Below are positions 12,430 through 24,281 of a stretch of DNA of 64,000 nucleotides, piece by piece; the stretch's first letter is position 1; each line of letters opens with the position of its first letter. The notes under the pieces were generated by a model that was given only the letters and a program-made list of their open reading frames with translations, made no database searches and was not told the origin of the DNA. The stretch is from Chara braunii (taxonomy: Eukaryota > Streptophyta > Charophyceae > Charales > Characeae): assembly GCA_003427395.1 (NCBI GenBank), contig BFEA01000217.1, positions 1,623,345 to 1,687,344 on the forward strand. The letters run 5' to 3'. The position numbers were made by a program, and so were the translations under genes.

Positions 12430-13140
12430 CAAGTGTCCAAAGGAAAGAAAAATCTTTGACATTATTTCCCCTATATAGGGTGGATTGCCAAAATTTTTCG
12501 TATCAAAATATAATATAAACTACTCTAAACTAAAAAAGTTTCGGCAGCGTTTCCCATACGAAAAATGTCTTTTCATAATTTATACTCGCTCGAATATGAA
12601 ATATGAAATAATCTCTAACTCTAAAAAGTCAAATTTTGTCCAACTCCCTGAACTAGTAAAAAATTTGGCTGCATCTCCTTTAGAGAAGTAGACTTCCCAA
12701 ATTTATACTAAGTCAGATAAGAAATCGAAATAAAACTTAAGTTATGTCAAGACAAAATTTAACCAACTCCTTAGATTTATAGAAATTTCGGCAGCGCTTC
12801 TCGTAAAGAAAGTAACTTTTCAAAATTTATACAAAGCGAAGTATAAATCCTGAAACGATTCTGACTTCCCAAAGTCAAATTTAGTCTATCTCCCTAAATC
12901 AGCAAAAATTCGGAAAGCACTTCCCCTAGAAAATAAGGTTTTTCATAATTCTACCAAGTCAAATATAAAACTTAGACGAACGCTGAACTTTGAAAAATCA
13001 GAATTTAACTAATTCGTTGGTTTTGTAGAAATTTTGGCAGCGCTTCTCGTAGAGAAAGTAACTTTCTTAAATTTATACACGGCCAAGTTAAATAAATGAT
13101 CCAAAAAAATGCAATAATTGACCTAAGTAAAAAAAATTAG
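12430..13140. repeat. 123-bp tandem repeat array in copy B
   Basis: The motif TTCGGCAGCGCTTC-YCGTA-GA-AAAGT recurs at about 12541, 12664, 12787, 12911 and 13034, a spacing of about 123 bp. Each unit continues with AAATTTATAC...AAGTC and AACTCC. Units differ by 20-35%. The core often folds back on itself (CACTT...AAGTG type). Confidence 0.75.
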
Positions 13141-13372
13141 CTCCTAAAAAGCAGAAATTGAACTAACTCCTTTGACTTTAGTACGTGGTGAACAACTAAA
13201 GCAACTACATATCAAACTGAAACTTAGACTAAGGAAAACTTTCACTCAGCGACATGCAAGTCCATATCACAATGGTAAGTACCCTCACTCAGTCCCAAGG
13301 TTGAACCTTGTCAACAATAGTTCATAGTCTTTCAATGATTTATCTTTTGTTCTCAACTTACATAAGGCGTAA

Positions 13373-14135
13373 AGCTAGACCATTCAACTTACAAACAAAA
13401 TCTAACTCATGGAATATACACAAACACATGACACCACTACTTTTCTCTTTTTTGGGCATATGACTAGGTCATTCAACTTATAAATAATATCTGGTGGCCC
13501 TGAACTTTTTCAAGTAGCAAAATTATATATAATTTTCTGCTCTTAGTCTTTTAAGGTAGCATAGGACTGAACTATTGAACTTAGAAACAAAGTCCAGTCT
13601 GCCCATTCTTACCACTAATTCATATTCTTAATTAATACTCTCTTCATTGTGATAAGTTATAGTCAGACCATTCAACTTAGAAACAAAGTCTAACTAGTCT
13701 GTTCATAAATAAGATAATAATAGAGTATAAATAAATTTAACCCTTGGTTCCAACATGTGCGCGACTCCAGACCAAACCATTCAGCTTAAAAACTAAGTCT
13801 GGTTCTTCACTTAATTCCCTCATAATAAACAAGAAAGGATTTTGAGTCATCCAACTTAGGAACAAAGCTCTAACTTTCAGAAACAATAAAGAAACATAAG
13901 GAGACTGAACCATTCAACTTAGAAACAAAGTTCAGTCCCACTTAGAAAATCCCAAAATAAATCAAAGCGACCAAGTCGTTGAACTTAGAAACAAAACTTG
14001 GTCCATGAAAATTCAGACACAAGCAGCCTTTGCAAATCAGAGCAACCAAACTATCCAACTTAGGAACAAAGTCCGGCTCTTCAGACAATTAAAAATAAAC
14101 ATAGCACTAGGCCGTTCAACTTGCAAACTAAGCTC
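13373..14135. repeat. Variable-stem hairpin array, copy B (about 10 hairpins)
   Basis: A 19-base loop close to CATTCAACTTAGAAACAAA recurs about ten times. Each loop is closed by a stem whose sequence changes from unit to unit while its arms stay complementary. Examples are GACTGAAC/GTTCAGTC (13903-13937), GACCAAGT/ACTTGGTC (13969-14003), CCAGAC/GTCTGG (13767-13802), TAGTCAGAC/GTCTAACTA (13660-13696) and GACTGAACT/AGTCCAGTC (13565-13599). The unit at 14105-14135 has lost its stem. Function is unknown; RNA structure is inferred. Confidence 0.75.
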
Positions 14136-16430
14136 ATCCTTTGGTTGACCTAGACAATCGCAAGCAAAATCACCTTCCTCCTGCCTTCCCCCAATTCAAC
14201 CCTCCTGCAATATGAGTTCAGACAGTAAAAAAAAATTGAAATTGAGATTGCGCACACATTCCTTTACTTAACTTTGATTTAAGTATAAAAAATCAAATGT
14301 AAATTCAATAGGAATGCAAGCAGTATACTCAGGCAAACCATAGAAGGATGTACAGGTAAGGGTTTTATCTGAGTTTATAGAAGGAGATGATGATTACCAC
14401 TCAATTCCCTGCCACCAGAACCTCGCCGAGGTCCCGGCAGCGCTCCTGCAATCAGTGGAGCAACCTCCTACAAAGGCCTTGACACGGATTACGGGTTGCA
14501 ATCCCGCATGTCGCCTTCCTCTCAGAACCAATAGACCAGACTGAGAGTAAGAAGGGAAGAAGGAGAAAATTTTAACCTCTCGGATCCAAGGATGGTGCAC
14601 TTAGACTCCCGTGAGAGGGACTTGAAACCTTGATGCGTCTGAGGGCCCTGCAATGATGGCTGGAATGCGCAGCAGCTTGGTCAATCAAAAGTCAAACTGT
14701 TAGTTGTTGATTCCTTGACAACTCTCCAAATTGCAGCAATACCCCTTTCAAAGAAACTCAGTCACTTCCCCTAACCGTATTGCCTTTACCTCTAGCCAAA
14801 TAGCGTTGTTACACATCCTCGAATGACTGCGTTCGAATAGAGTACGCCCATGTGTTCAATTCGAATTTAGGCTCAGACAACCCAGTTGAACAAGAAGACA
14901 GCAACAAACGCAGTGGAAAAGGATACAGCAATATATCCAGAGTTACAACCAGCAGCACGACAACAATAACCCGCCGCAGCTGATTCTCAAGGCATAAGAA
15001 CTATCATTCCTCCGCAAGGAAGAGGCGCATAACTAATAAGAGTGACAATAGTTGATTAACATAGGTTGTGTGTAACAATCGTTCTTTATTTGCTCAAAAT
15101 TATGATCTCACAACAACTTCATCCTTCTTTAAACGCTTGTGTCCGAGCCACAATCACATATCTATTCCACACTGACTACACATATTTATTCCACACTGAC
15201 TACACAGTAATGGAGTCGACGAGAGAACGCATCTGGTCGTTAATACGACCAAGTTCGGTCATTCGAGATGGGAGTTATGAATCGATCGAAGTATGGTCGT
15301 AACGAACAAAGATTCCCACTTTGAACAGTCAAGCACCCCGATGGAGGCGTTGTCATCATGACAACTCAGAGTCGGGGTTACAATGCAGCGTATGAACAAC
15401 TGTGTGTTCGTAGCGGGATCTCGGCGACAACTAACAGGATCACCATGATGGGGTCAGGCACTACCAACACCGCAACCAAGGCGAGCTTGATAAGCTCACC
15501 TCACATGCAAAGCTAAAATAAATCTTCCGCTTGTACGTGGAAGGATACACCGCTATTGACAACGAGCTAACTAGCGAGCATTGGGATACCGATGGCGACC
15601 ACAACGATAGAAAAACGACTATGAAGAGTTGCATGATCGGCCATTACCCCACAGGTTAAATAAGAATGAATGTCCTGCTAGATCATGAGAGGATTTACGC
15701 AATCCTCCGCATGAGCCTTTCTCTCTCTACTCACTTGCTCGCTTGTGTCTCCTCGCACGCCTACGTTGCATGTTTTTTCCCGCTCTGTCTCGTTCTCCTT
15801 CTCTCCATTAGATTTTCCCTCTACTCTCATTCAAACTTTCCCTTCTTACTTCCAATAAATCGCACGACCTCCACGCACAACCCTTAACATCGATGTTGGT
15901 CAAACCATTTATCTATCGCCTAAACGAACACCACCATTGTATTCGCCTAACTCTAGAACCTTCATCTAGCATTTTCCTTCACTTGACTTCATTAAGAAAC
16001 GAGTGAAATCTCTGTCACATACCGTGCCATATCCATCATCGCATTTTTCTCTGCGCGGTTTCTTTCCCAACTAACTCTTAATCGATTAACCTTCTTCCAA
16101 ATTCAAACTCGTCATCCATTTCATCCGGGGTCAGAACCCCTAGATCGGCTCCTCCCTTGCTCGATTCTGCTGAGGATTGAGTGAGCTCTGCATCTTCCGC
16201 TGCGCCTTGCCCTGTTCCCCCGCCATCTCCGACTCTTCTTGACCTCGCGTGCATCCACCACAACTTCCCGTCCAGGTTCGACACTCCGGTTGTTGCCTCC
16301 GCTCTTCGTCTGTGCCGAATTGCGCGTTGACCGAAACACCGCAAGTGGTATCAATCGGTACAGACACCGGGACGATAATCATGACAGTCGAACTCTACTA
16401 AGGAGTATGTAACAACTCATTTGTCGGGTT
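14136..16430. other. Non-coding remainder of copy B
   Basis: Blocks align with copy C (about 14400 to 21350, 14610 to 21566, 14833 to 21975, 15850-16190 to 22700-23150), so it is transposon sequence. The 15.7-16.3 kb part is pyrimidine-rich on the plus strand. No conserved ORF is seen. Confidence 0.5.
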
Positions 16431-16558
16431 AATCAGCCCCGAGCAGATGGTGCTCACGAATGCGACATGTGCTCGGTCGCCGTAATGACTTCTGTCGCCG
16501 CGACGGGTTGGGGGGCGGAGGGCTTGCTGCAAGCAAGCAGTGCGAGCCTCGGTGAGGC

Positions 16559-16638
16559 GAATCTCGGTGCAAATCTTGGTGGTAGTAGCCAATATTCAAG
16601 TGAGAACTTTGAATCCAAAGTGGCGAGGGGTACCCCAT
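16559..16638 (+). pseudogene. LSU (25S/28S) rRNA fragment, sense
   Basis: The blocks CAAATCTTGGTGGTAGTAGC, ATATTCAAGTGAGAACTTTG and AAGTGG...GG-ACCCCAT match the highly conserved LSU rRNA segment known from plants, fungi and animals, at roughly 80% over about 75 bases from memory. It is a fragment embedded in a repeat, not a functional gene. Confidence 0.8.
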
Positions 16639-16689
16639 AATCCGTAACCTCCTGCAGCACGGCTACGGTTTTCCCACAGCACCCCTGCG

Positions 16690-16890
16690 CCCGGGCCCGG
16701 TCCGCTATCTTTCGGATCCCAATGGGCAGGCTCACACTCAAACCTCCCTCGGCAGACTCGCGGCTGGCGGGCGGTGCACCCACGGAAGACCCCTACCATC
16801 GAGGTTTCCTCTGCCTCATACGCCAGATCACCTACCGGCTCGCATGCATGTTGAACTCCTCGGTCCGTATTTTCAAGACAGGCGGATCAT
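16690..16890 (-). pseudogene. LSU rRNA fragment, antisense
   Basis: Read on the minus strand, this about 200-bp stretch follows the D3-proximal part of LSU rRNA. It includes the complement of CTATCTTTCGGATCCCAA (16705-16722) and of the well-known LSU primer region (CTCCTCGGTCCGTATTTTC, near 16858). It lies directly after a sense LSU fragment from elsewhere in the molecule, so the rRNA pieces are rearranged. Confidence 0.75.
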
Positions 16891-17200
16891 GGGAATTTCG
16901 TCGACATCCTGTATACGCAGAAACTCGTAGGTCAGCCAAAAGAGACGCGCGCTCTAGGTCCTCGACTGTCGTGACGGGCCCCAAAACCCAGCGTTACGCT
17001 CAGTTTAAAAGATAGTCAAAACATGAACGCAAATAATAATGACAATAAAATAATAATCACAAAAAAATTAAGGGACAAAACGCATGGTGAGGGGAAGAAA
17101 AAAAGAGCATTACTAATACCGCCTTGGCCCCACCACGCTACCTTGCGAGCAGCAAAACTATGGGGGATACCCTCGTCGGGCCCTCAACCTTTTACTTTTT

Positions 17201-17640
17201 CCTTGCCGCTCCAATACTCCTTTATCATCGCCGCATTGTTCTCGATCCTAGAATCTCCCTGTTGAAAGTCTGACACCATAACCAATAGTGCTAGGCCCAA
17301 GGCTGGTTTTAGCATTAGCGGTAACATATATAAGTGGGTGTCACGAGGCGCGCAGGTCTTCTGAAACGTTCCAGAGCCACGTCTTGGCCTATCTGTTAGT
17401 CCCACCACTGTCAAGCCCCACTCCCACCACGTGGCGCCTGTCTTCACACTTTTACCCTTACGTTCACTCTGCTCATTACACAATCGTGCCGTCATCGACG
17501 TCGCCTCTCGTACGTACGCATAAGTCGCAACCGAGTGTAACAATAAAAGAAAGAAATCTTTTAATCCTAGTTTTGAATAAAAAGATAAAAATTTTGGTCG
17601 GTAACCATGCCAGATTTATAATCATCAACAAGAAAAGAGA
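17201..17640. other. Spacer between copies B and C, no gene recognised
   Basis: No homology to the internal region of family II and no recognisable ORF. It may contain the genomic flank of a solo LTR, but I could not identify a target-site duplication. Confidence 0.35.
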
Positions 17641-19439
17641 TCACACGCGTTGTCGAGCGCATCGGTCCTGCACCACTCAGAGGTAGCGCGGGACCCTCCC
17701 GGCCGCGTCACGCAGGAGTCAGAGTACAGATCCCGTTGTGGTACACACACGGAGCTTCCATAAGCCGCTCCGGCCGGGTGCTTCAGCCATACCTCTCGCG
17801 AGCCCCTACGACAGGACAGGGCCTACGAGAGGCACGACTACCTCCACCTTACGGGAACTATCACCTCCCTTCGGTGGGCGTATCCCCGCCGAGCTACCAG
17901 TCCACAGTACGAAAGATGATCAACTGCAATCACAGAGGTGGACCAGCCGAGGGCGTTTCTCGTTCGCTGTAGCATAAGGGGTACGCGCGGTACTACGCCT
18001 CTATCGGACCCGCACGCGAACCGACATCTTGGGGGGCTGAGGTCCCAAGCGCGGCTCGTCGCCGGTCGACTATGACGTATCCCACACGCCACGCGCACAC
18101 CACTATAACGTACATAAAGGTAAAGCACACGCACACACGCACACGAGCGCTGAACGACGCAAAAGACGTACAACGCGACACCCTCCTAGTCCCTTAATGT
18201 CCATCCCATAACTTCCTGGTGCGGTAACCGGCTGAGCGTCGTGCGCGAGACTTAATATAAGGCCGCGCGGGCGTAAGCCTTCTCATATCGGCTAGCAATG
18301 CCAACGCACACAATCAGTCGCGAAGATGGCGTACTATGCAGTGACCATAATCGAGCGGTCCCTCGTGGATCCGAGTACCGCTTATGACACTCACGTGTCA
18401 GACTCAAAGTATCGTGAAGGTTCCACCCTTCACGACATTGCACGGCTGAAGGACAAGCCGTGCGACCGCCGCGGCACGTCCGACTTTCGGCCCGAGTGCC
18501 CTGGCGGTCAAGGCAAATAGGCTCTGCCCGAGGGGGGTCCCCTTCAGTGCAAGGACTAGGGCTTGGGATGTCCTGGACAAGGGCCTTGAATCCCGACCCA
18601 GGACCAACGTCCGACTAACAATCTCTAAGAAGCACTTATATAAGTAACGGGGTTATCCTTTCTCTACTAGCCCAACCCCTGATTAACTCCTTAGCACGCA
18701 GCCCCTTTCAGGCCACACAAGTATCCTACATAGGTACGCATACATACACATATACACACATATGCACACATATGGGAATGAACGTGTGACGATCACATCC
18801 CACAATCATAGTGGGTCTCCTCATAGCCATACACATATATAACATCGCAGGGCAGTCCAATCCAATAATCCAAGCCCTGGAACATACCTGCAATTACATC
18901 AAAGAGTCAAGCACAAGTCCATACGGTACACGGAGTCAACCCCAACCAATCTCTATGCTCATACCCTTTGCCTCAGCCATGCAAGCCCCAACCTCCAACC
19001 AACCAACCTTAAGTAAATACTCAGTACCTTTGTTAAATGGCCATTCAATAAAAGTCCGGGTGAAACCTTAACAAAACAGAAAAGATCACCAGGGCTGAAG
19101 CCTCTTTAGGTTGAGTAAGGAGAGTGGGTTGAGGATGAGTCGTAACCGACGAGTCGGCAACCGACGAGTCGGCAACCGACCTGTTATCTGTGATAACAGA
19201 AGGTGATCCTTGTAGGATCAAGCTGAATCTAGCCCGAGTCCTGAAACGATCGATCAACGGGACCTGTAACACAAAACAGACCAATTCCAGACTAAGTCTA
19301 TAGGCCTATAGAGGGTAATCTATATATCACGATCCCACTCAAATCATCCTAGTTAACTAGGCCCAAGTCTATCTCTAGATAGCACTCAACAAAAGGTGAA
19401 TCTCGTCAGTCTCCCCTACATATGTCGCCACCTGTCCAA

Positions 19440-19830
19440 ATATAGTCTAACTCCTCTAAATTAGGAAGATTTCGGCAGCGCTTCCCGTAGGGAAAGTGCT
19501 AGTCCAAGATTTATACAAGGCCAAGTTTGGAATCTTGAAAATGACTTTGATCCTTCAGGGCCTAACTCTAGCTAACTCCCTGAACTAGTAAAAATTTGGG
19601 CAGCACCTCCTTTGGAAAGGGAGGCTCCCCAGATTCTCACTAAGTCAAAACATGAGCAAGGCCGGATTCTGAAAGAGTCAAAGTTTTGACTAACTCCTTG
19701 ATTTTGCAGAAATTTCGGCAGCGCTTCCCGTAGGGACAGTGGCTTACCAAGATTTATACAAGACCAAGTACGAATCCAAAGATCCCAAAAATGCAGAAAT
19801 GAATCTAAGTAAAAAAACAAGCCCAGAAAA
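19440..19830. repeat. 123-bp repeat array in copy C (3-4 units)
   Basis: Cores at about 19470, 19596 and 19716 (TTCGGCAGCGCTTCCCGTAG) match the copy B units. The array is shorter than in B and much shorter than in A. Confidence 0.75.
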
Positions 19831-20049
19831 TGCATGAAATGACTCTAACTCCCATGGCTCTAGCACGTGGCGAGCAACTACAGCAACTACCTATCAAATC
19901 CAACCTCAGACTAAGAAGTGGCATCACCCAGTCACATGCCGACCAAACCACAGACATGCACTTTCTCGCCATCCCAAGTTACGTTAGCAAACAATAATTC
20001 GTAGTCTTTCAATGATTTATCCCTTATACCCAGCTTACATAGGGCATAA

Positions 20050-20551
20050 GGCCAGACCACCCAAACTTATGGAACATGTCTAGCCCAGCCAAGGAAGTAT
20101 ATACAAACACAGGGCACAACAACTTTTCTCTTCTTTGGGCATATGGCTAGGCCACCCTAGCCGCCCTGAACTGTTTAAGTATCCAAGATTTATATAATTG
20201 TCTGTACTTAGTCTTTTGAGGTAGCACATAGCTGAGCCGATCATCTTCAGCTCAAGACTCAGCCTGCCCTTCGTGCCACAAGTTTATTCTTAGTTAAGTA
20301 CTCTCTTCAGTTGGTGATAAGCTATAGTCAGGCCACCCAAACTTATGGAACCCTGCCTGACTAGCCTGTTCCTAGATAGTATAATAGTAAAGTATATCAA
20401 ACAGCCATTTCGTCAAAACGGACATATTATATTTTTTGAATGAAATCAAAACTGATTTTTTTTGCCAAAATCCGGTCGGAATTTTTTGCTCTTGGGGGTC
20501 CGGCGTTCCCAAAACGCCGGACCCCCCTGGTCTATGGTTGATACCAGATAC

Positions 20552-20582
<31 letters not shown>

Positions 20583-21090
20583 AAAAAGTATCTGGTCTCA
20601 TCCATAGACCAGGGGGGTCCAGCGTTTTGGGAACGCCGGACCCCCAGGAGCAAAAAATTCCGACCGGATTTTGGCAAAAAAAGTCAGTTTTGATTTCGTT
20701 CAAAAAATATAATATGTCCGTTTTGACGAAATGGCTGTTATCAAAGTTATAGCCTTCCGGTTCCAGCATGTGCGAGGCGTTGGACCAAGGTCCTCAACCT
20801 GGTTTACTCCTCTCTTAGACCAAAGCAGGAAGAGGTAGAGCCACCCAAACTTATGGGACATGCTCACCTCCTCGTTCAGAAACCAAAGAAACTGTCAAAA
20901 ACCCCAAATAACCAAGGTCGCCAGACTACCCAAACTTATGGATTTGACTGGCACCTGAAAAAGCAATCACATTCAGCCCTCACGGGTCAGAGCAACCAGA
21001 CCACCCACACTTATGGATTTGTCCGGTTCTCCATGCAATCCAAAAGTAAACATAGCACTAGGCCTTCCCAAACTTATGGAACTTGCCTAG
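20050..21090. repeat. Variable-stem hairpin array, copy C
   Basis: Positional homologues of the copy B hairpins are present, but the loop now reads close to CACCCAAACTTATGGAAC in most units. Stems are TAGTCAGGC/GCCTGACTA (20325-20363), GGCCAGAC/GTCTAGCC (20050-20085), GCTGAG/CTCAGC (20231-20263), GAGGTAGAGC/GCTCACCTC with one bulge (20832-20870), GCCAG/CTGGC (20920-20952), AACCAGAC/GTCCGGTT (20994-21028) and CTAGGC/GCCTAG (21058-21090). Two units have lost the loop but kept a perfect stem (20145-20162 and 20782-20793). Confidence 0.75.
20400..20739. mobile_element. Fold-back MITE, about 340 bp
   Basis: Left end AACAGCCATTTCGTCAAAAC and right end GTTTTGACGAAATGGCTGTT are perfect inverted complements. 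The inverted arms extend about 150 bp each to a central run of 29 A (20552-20580). Each arm holds a smaller G/C hairpin (20494-20526: GGGGGTCCGGCGTT/AACGCCGGACCCCC). A 4-bp duplication ATCA flanks the element (20396-20399 and 20740-20743). Copy B at about 13715-13750 shows the uninterrupted sequence. There is no coding capacity, so it is non-autonomous. Confidence 0.85.
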
Positions 21091-21977
21091 CCCTTGGTTG
21101 ACCCGTTCAAACTCCATGCAATACTGCCTTTCTCCCACCCTTCCACCAGATGCAACCCCACAATCTGCTTTCAATCAACCAAAGAAGTTGGAACTGGACT
21201 TTATACATGCATTCTTTTACTTTGTCTGGTTATGTCCTGAATAGATAACAAGATTTATAGGGACAGACAGACATACATCAATCAAGTTATAGCGGGATAT
21301 GCAAACATGGGTGTAGTGGGATGTACAGATAGGGATGGTATACCTGATGGTTCCCTGCCTCCAGAACCTCGCCTAGGTTCCGGCAGAGCTCCCGCAATCG
21401 GTGGGATGACTCCCCACAGAGTCTTGGCGCGGAGCTACGGGTTTCAATCCCGCCTGCCGCCTTCCTCTCGTAGCCTTAGACTAGACTTAGAATAAGAAGG
21501 GTAGCAGTAGAAAGATTAGACTCTCGAGGATCCAGGGGAGGTGCTCTCAACCTCACGAGAGAGGGCCTTGTTACCTTGATGCGTCTGAGGGCCCCGCAAT
21601 GATGGCCAAATCACACCGCTGCTGGTCAAACTGAAGTCAAACTGCCGGCAACCGGTATTCTGACAAGGCCTCGAGTCGCAACGATAACCCCCTTCACAGT
21701 CTGGGATAGTTCAACAGTGGCGAGTAATAATATGTAGTAACTAACAACAGCAGTCCGCACGCTGCAGCATTTCTCAGCAGTCTGTAGCGGTGGCCTGTGC
21801 ACAACTCACAGCGGTAGGCAACAATATGCAATAACCAGTAACCGACAACAACAGCAACCAGCAACCGCTGCAACAACCCTCTGTACTATCGTCTGTAGAC
21901 AACCCTGTAATGCCCGCATACGGCAGTCCCACAACAAGGTTCGAGCATGCTACACAGCCTAGAAAGAACCACGTTTC

Positions 21978-22005
21978 GAATAGAGCACCACCCCGTGCTC
22001 TATTC
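21978..22005. repeat. Perfect 11-bp hairpin in copy C
   Basis: GAATAGAGCAC is followed by a 6-base loop and GTGCTCTATTC. The matching place in copy B (near 14834) keeps a weaker version, so the structure is shared. Confidence 0.8.
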
Positions 22006-24281
22006 ATACGCAGGCTGCAGTAGCCCAGCACCGCTGTGGCGCACGATGGCGGTGTTCAGCGACCGATACTGCCTCCCACAGTAGCAACACCCAAGATGCA
22101 CAGCGGCTGGTACCGTAGCTGCCCAATAAACTCATCAGAACCCAGTCCGTAGTAATCACCTGCTGAGAAAGCGTGATGGCAACACAGCTGCCGTAACAGC
22201 GGCCAACTACTGCTGGAAACAACCGCTGCCCCCTTTGAGATCACAACAACGACTCCACAACGGCAATCGCATCTCGCCGTGTAACTTCCGACCCGTCTAA
22301 GTATCGGCCTCAGCAAAAGTGTGGCAACCAAGTGCCCAGTATACCACAAGCGGCCAGAACAGACTGCAGGGTGCACAGCTCGGCAGCGCTATACAGCAGT
22401 AAGCTCAATAGAGTTTCAGAAAATGTCATGCCGCAACGATACGACCTCGCGTCCTTCCTAGCGGAACATCAACAATAGCGCACAGTCTGTCTGTGTTGAA
22501 ACAGGGGCCTGTTTGTGAGCTTGTGACCTACGGGGACCGACCATTGGTAGTCCGCAAGCATCTCCAACCCCTCGCTCTACTCTGTTCAAAAAGACTGGGC
22601 ACCACACGGATCAATAGGCAAGCCCCCCCCCCTTTTTACACGACTAGCTATCTCCCTGCGCAGCTTCTTCATACCAACCTCAAAAGCTAACCACCAAAAC
22701 TCTAAGTCTAACACAACCACCGTATTCTCCACCCCTTCGATACCCCAGGACAACTCTCCTCTCGCTTGTTTTCATTAGGAACCAAGCGAAATATTTTACT
22801 CCTCATGCTGCCATACCCACACACCCGAGACTCTCGCGCGGTGTTTCCCTCTTATAGTCTATAAACCGACACTCCCCACCTAAACCTAACTCCCCTAACT
22901 ACAACGCAGTACAAGAGGAACCTCACCTGTCACTTCACTTCACTAGATTTCACTCCAAACCGAACGAGAAACGGGTTTTCTTACTTCTTGTCGTAACTCC
23001 TCCAACCATCTTTATCGCACTCTTTTCCCCTCCCAACCATTCATACACTAACTTTTGCTCTGTTTCAACAGCAGATTCGGGCTCGCCAACCCTCAAAACC
23101 CCAAAATCGGCTCTTACTCCGCCCGATTCCATTAAGGAAAGGGCGAGTTGTGTCTTCTTTACTCTGCCATAGCCAATCTTTCTCTGAATGCACCTGGCGC
23201 TATTCCCCGTCCAGGTTCAGTCAGTCTGTCCCCTCGTTATTCCTGCCTGTTTTCGCTGCCTGTGTCCTGTCTCCCGACTCCCCCCTTGTCATTCGTAGCT
23301 CGGCTTCTCTCTCCTTAGTCCGACAGCAGCAGACGAAGTGGCCTGCCCATTGTGTCCAGCCTCCTGTCCGCCATCTCCACTTTCCTACCTCGACTGCTCC
23401 TACCCGGGATTCATGCCCTGATGCAGATTCAGCACTCGCTATGATTCTGCAGTTGCGCCCCTCGTCTCCGCTACCCGTAGTGTAGCTCCCCCTACCTCAT
23501 GCTCATGCTGCGTCCAATAGCAGTCATTCTCCCTCATCACCCGTCGTTCCAATCTTCGAACGTACCCGGCGCGAAGCCACGCCTGGGTTCATTCACCAGC
23601 CATAAATGCGGCCTCCTACCACTGCAGCCCCATGGTGCCCCACTGCGCTATCTGCCTGCTGCCAGCGCATGCATCCGACGCCGATGTCCAACCAGGTTCG
23701 CCCGTTCTATCCTCGTTCCTCCGTTTCCTCTGACCCGTCAGTGCTCAACCAGCAGCGCTGTGCCGCCTGTCTCCACCGCCTCTCCCGTCTTGAATGCACC
23801 TGGCGCAGGGTGCCGTCCAGGTTCATTCCACCCCCTTCTGGCTCAAATTCTCTCGTCTCCGTCTCTCTCCCTGCTAGCACTGCGCTGCCCGACCGTCCTC
23901 CCCCTGCCCGTTGCTGCTAGCGCAGCGCCCGACGAAAGGTTCGACTGAGTGTGCACCCAACAATCGGCAGTGCAACCGAGATGTCCCGCTGCCTTCCGAC
24001 TTTATACTCTACCCCGGCGCAGGAGTCATGCTTATCTTCTCTGTATCGTCCCAATTTTAACGGGTGTCCCGAAGGACTGCACCTCAGCAGCAGTTCGTAG
24101 GTGAACTAGGCCGCTGGGCCTCATCGTAGGTCCCGGTACCGGCACCGGATCCTGTCCCAAAAAAAACCAAAAAACAGGAAAAATAAAAATTAGAAAACTT
24201 AGAGATGGAAAGTAGTAAAGAAAAACGGGGTGGGGGGAGAGGACCGTATGTACCTGGTCCTGGCCTATGGGTTAATGGCAC
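22006..24281. other. Non-coding remainder of copy C
   Basis: This stretch aligns in blocks with copy B 14.9-16.4 kb. It includes a polypyrimidine region (22.7-23.9 kb) and repeated blocks around GCACCTGGCGC and CCGTCCAGGTTCA (near 23190-23216 and 23797-23824). ORFs across 23.1-23.95 kb are open because of the C/T-rich composition and are not conserved in copy B. Confidence 0.5.

Larger units (their letters stand above)
10991..17200. repeat. Family II long repeat, copy B (LTR-like, about 6.2 kb)
   Basis: It aligns in order with copy C from the CTCGTATGTTGTAGCATAGG block (about 11080) to the GATACCCTCGTCGGG block (about 17170), which corresponds to the end of copy C just before the family II PBS. 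Shared modules are the 123-bp array, the hairpin array, the CCTCACGAGAG-like block, a polypyrimidine region (15.7-16.3 kb) and the rRNA-derived segment. No gag or pol follows it, so it is a solo or truncated LTR if the family assignment is right. Short ORFs inside are not conserved with copy C. Confidence 0.6.

Noticed and set aside
13373-14135. Possible CRISPR-like array or tRNA cluster
   Set aside because: Spacing is irregular, the conserved part is a loop closed by variable stems, and no acceptor stem or T-arm sequence is present.
13373-14135. Hammerhead ribozymes
   Set aside because: The CTGATGA and GAAA core pair expected of hammerheads is not arranged around these stems.
18326-18520. 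64-codon ORF in copy C
   Set aside because: Not conserved in copies A or B and without a recognisable domain.
23150-23948. ORFs of 111 and 149 codons in copy C
   Set aside because: C/T-rich composition opens several frames at once and copy B does not conserve them.
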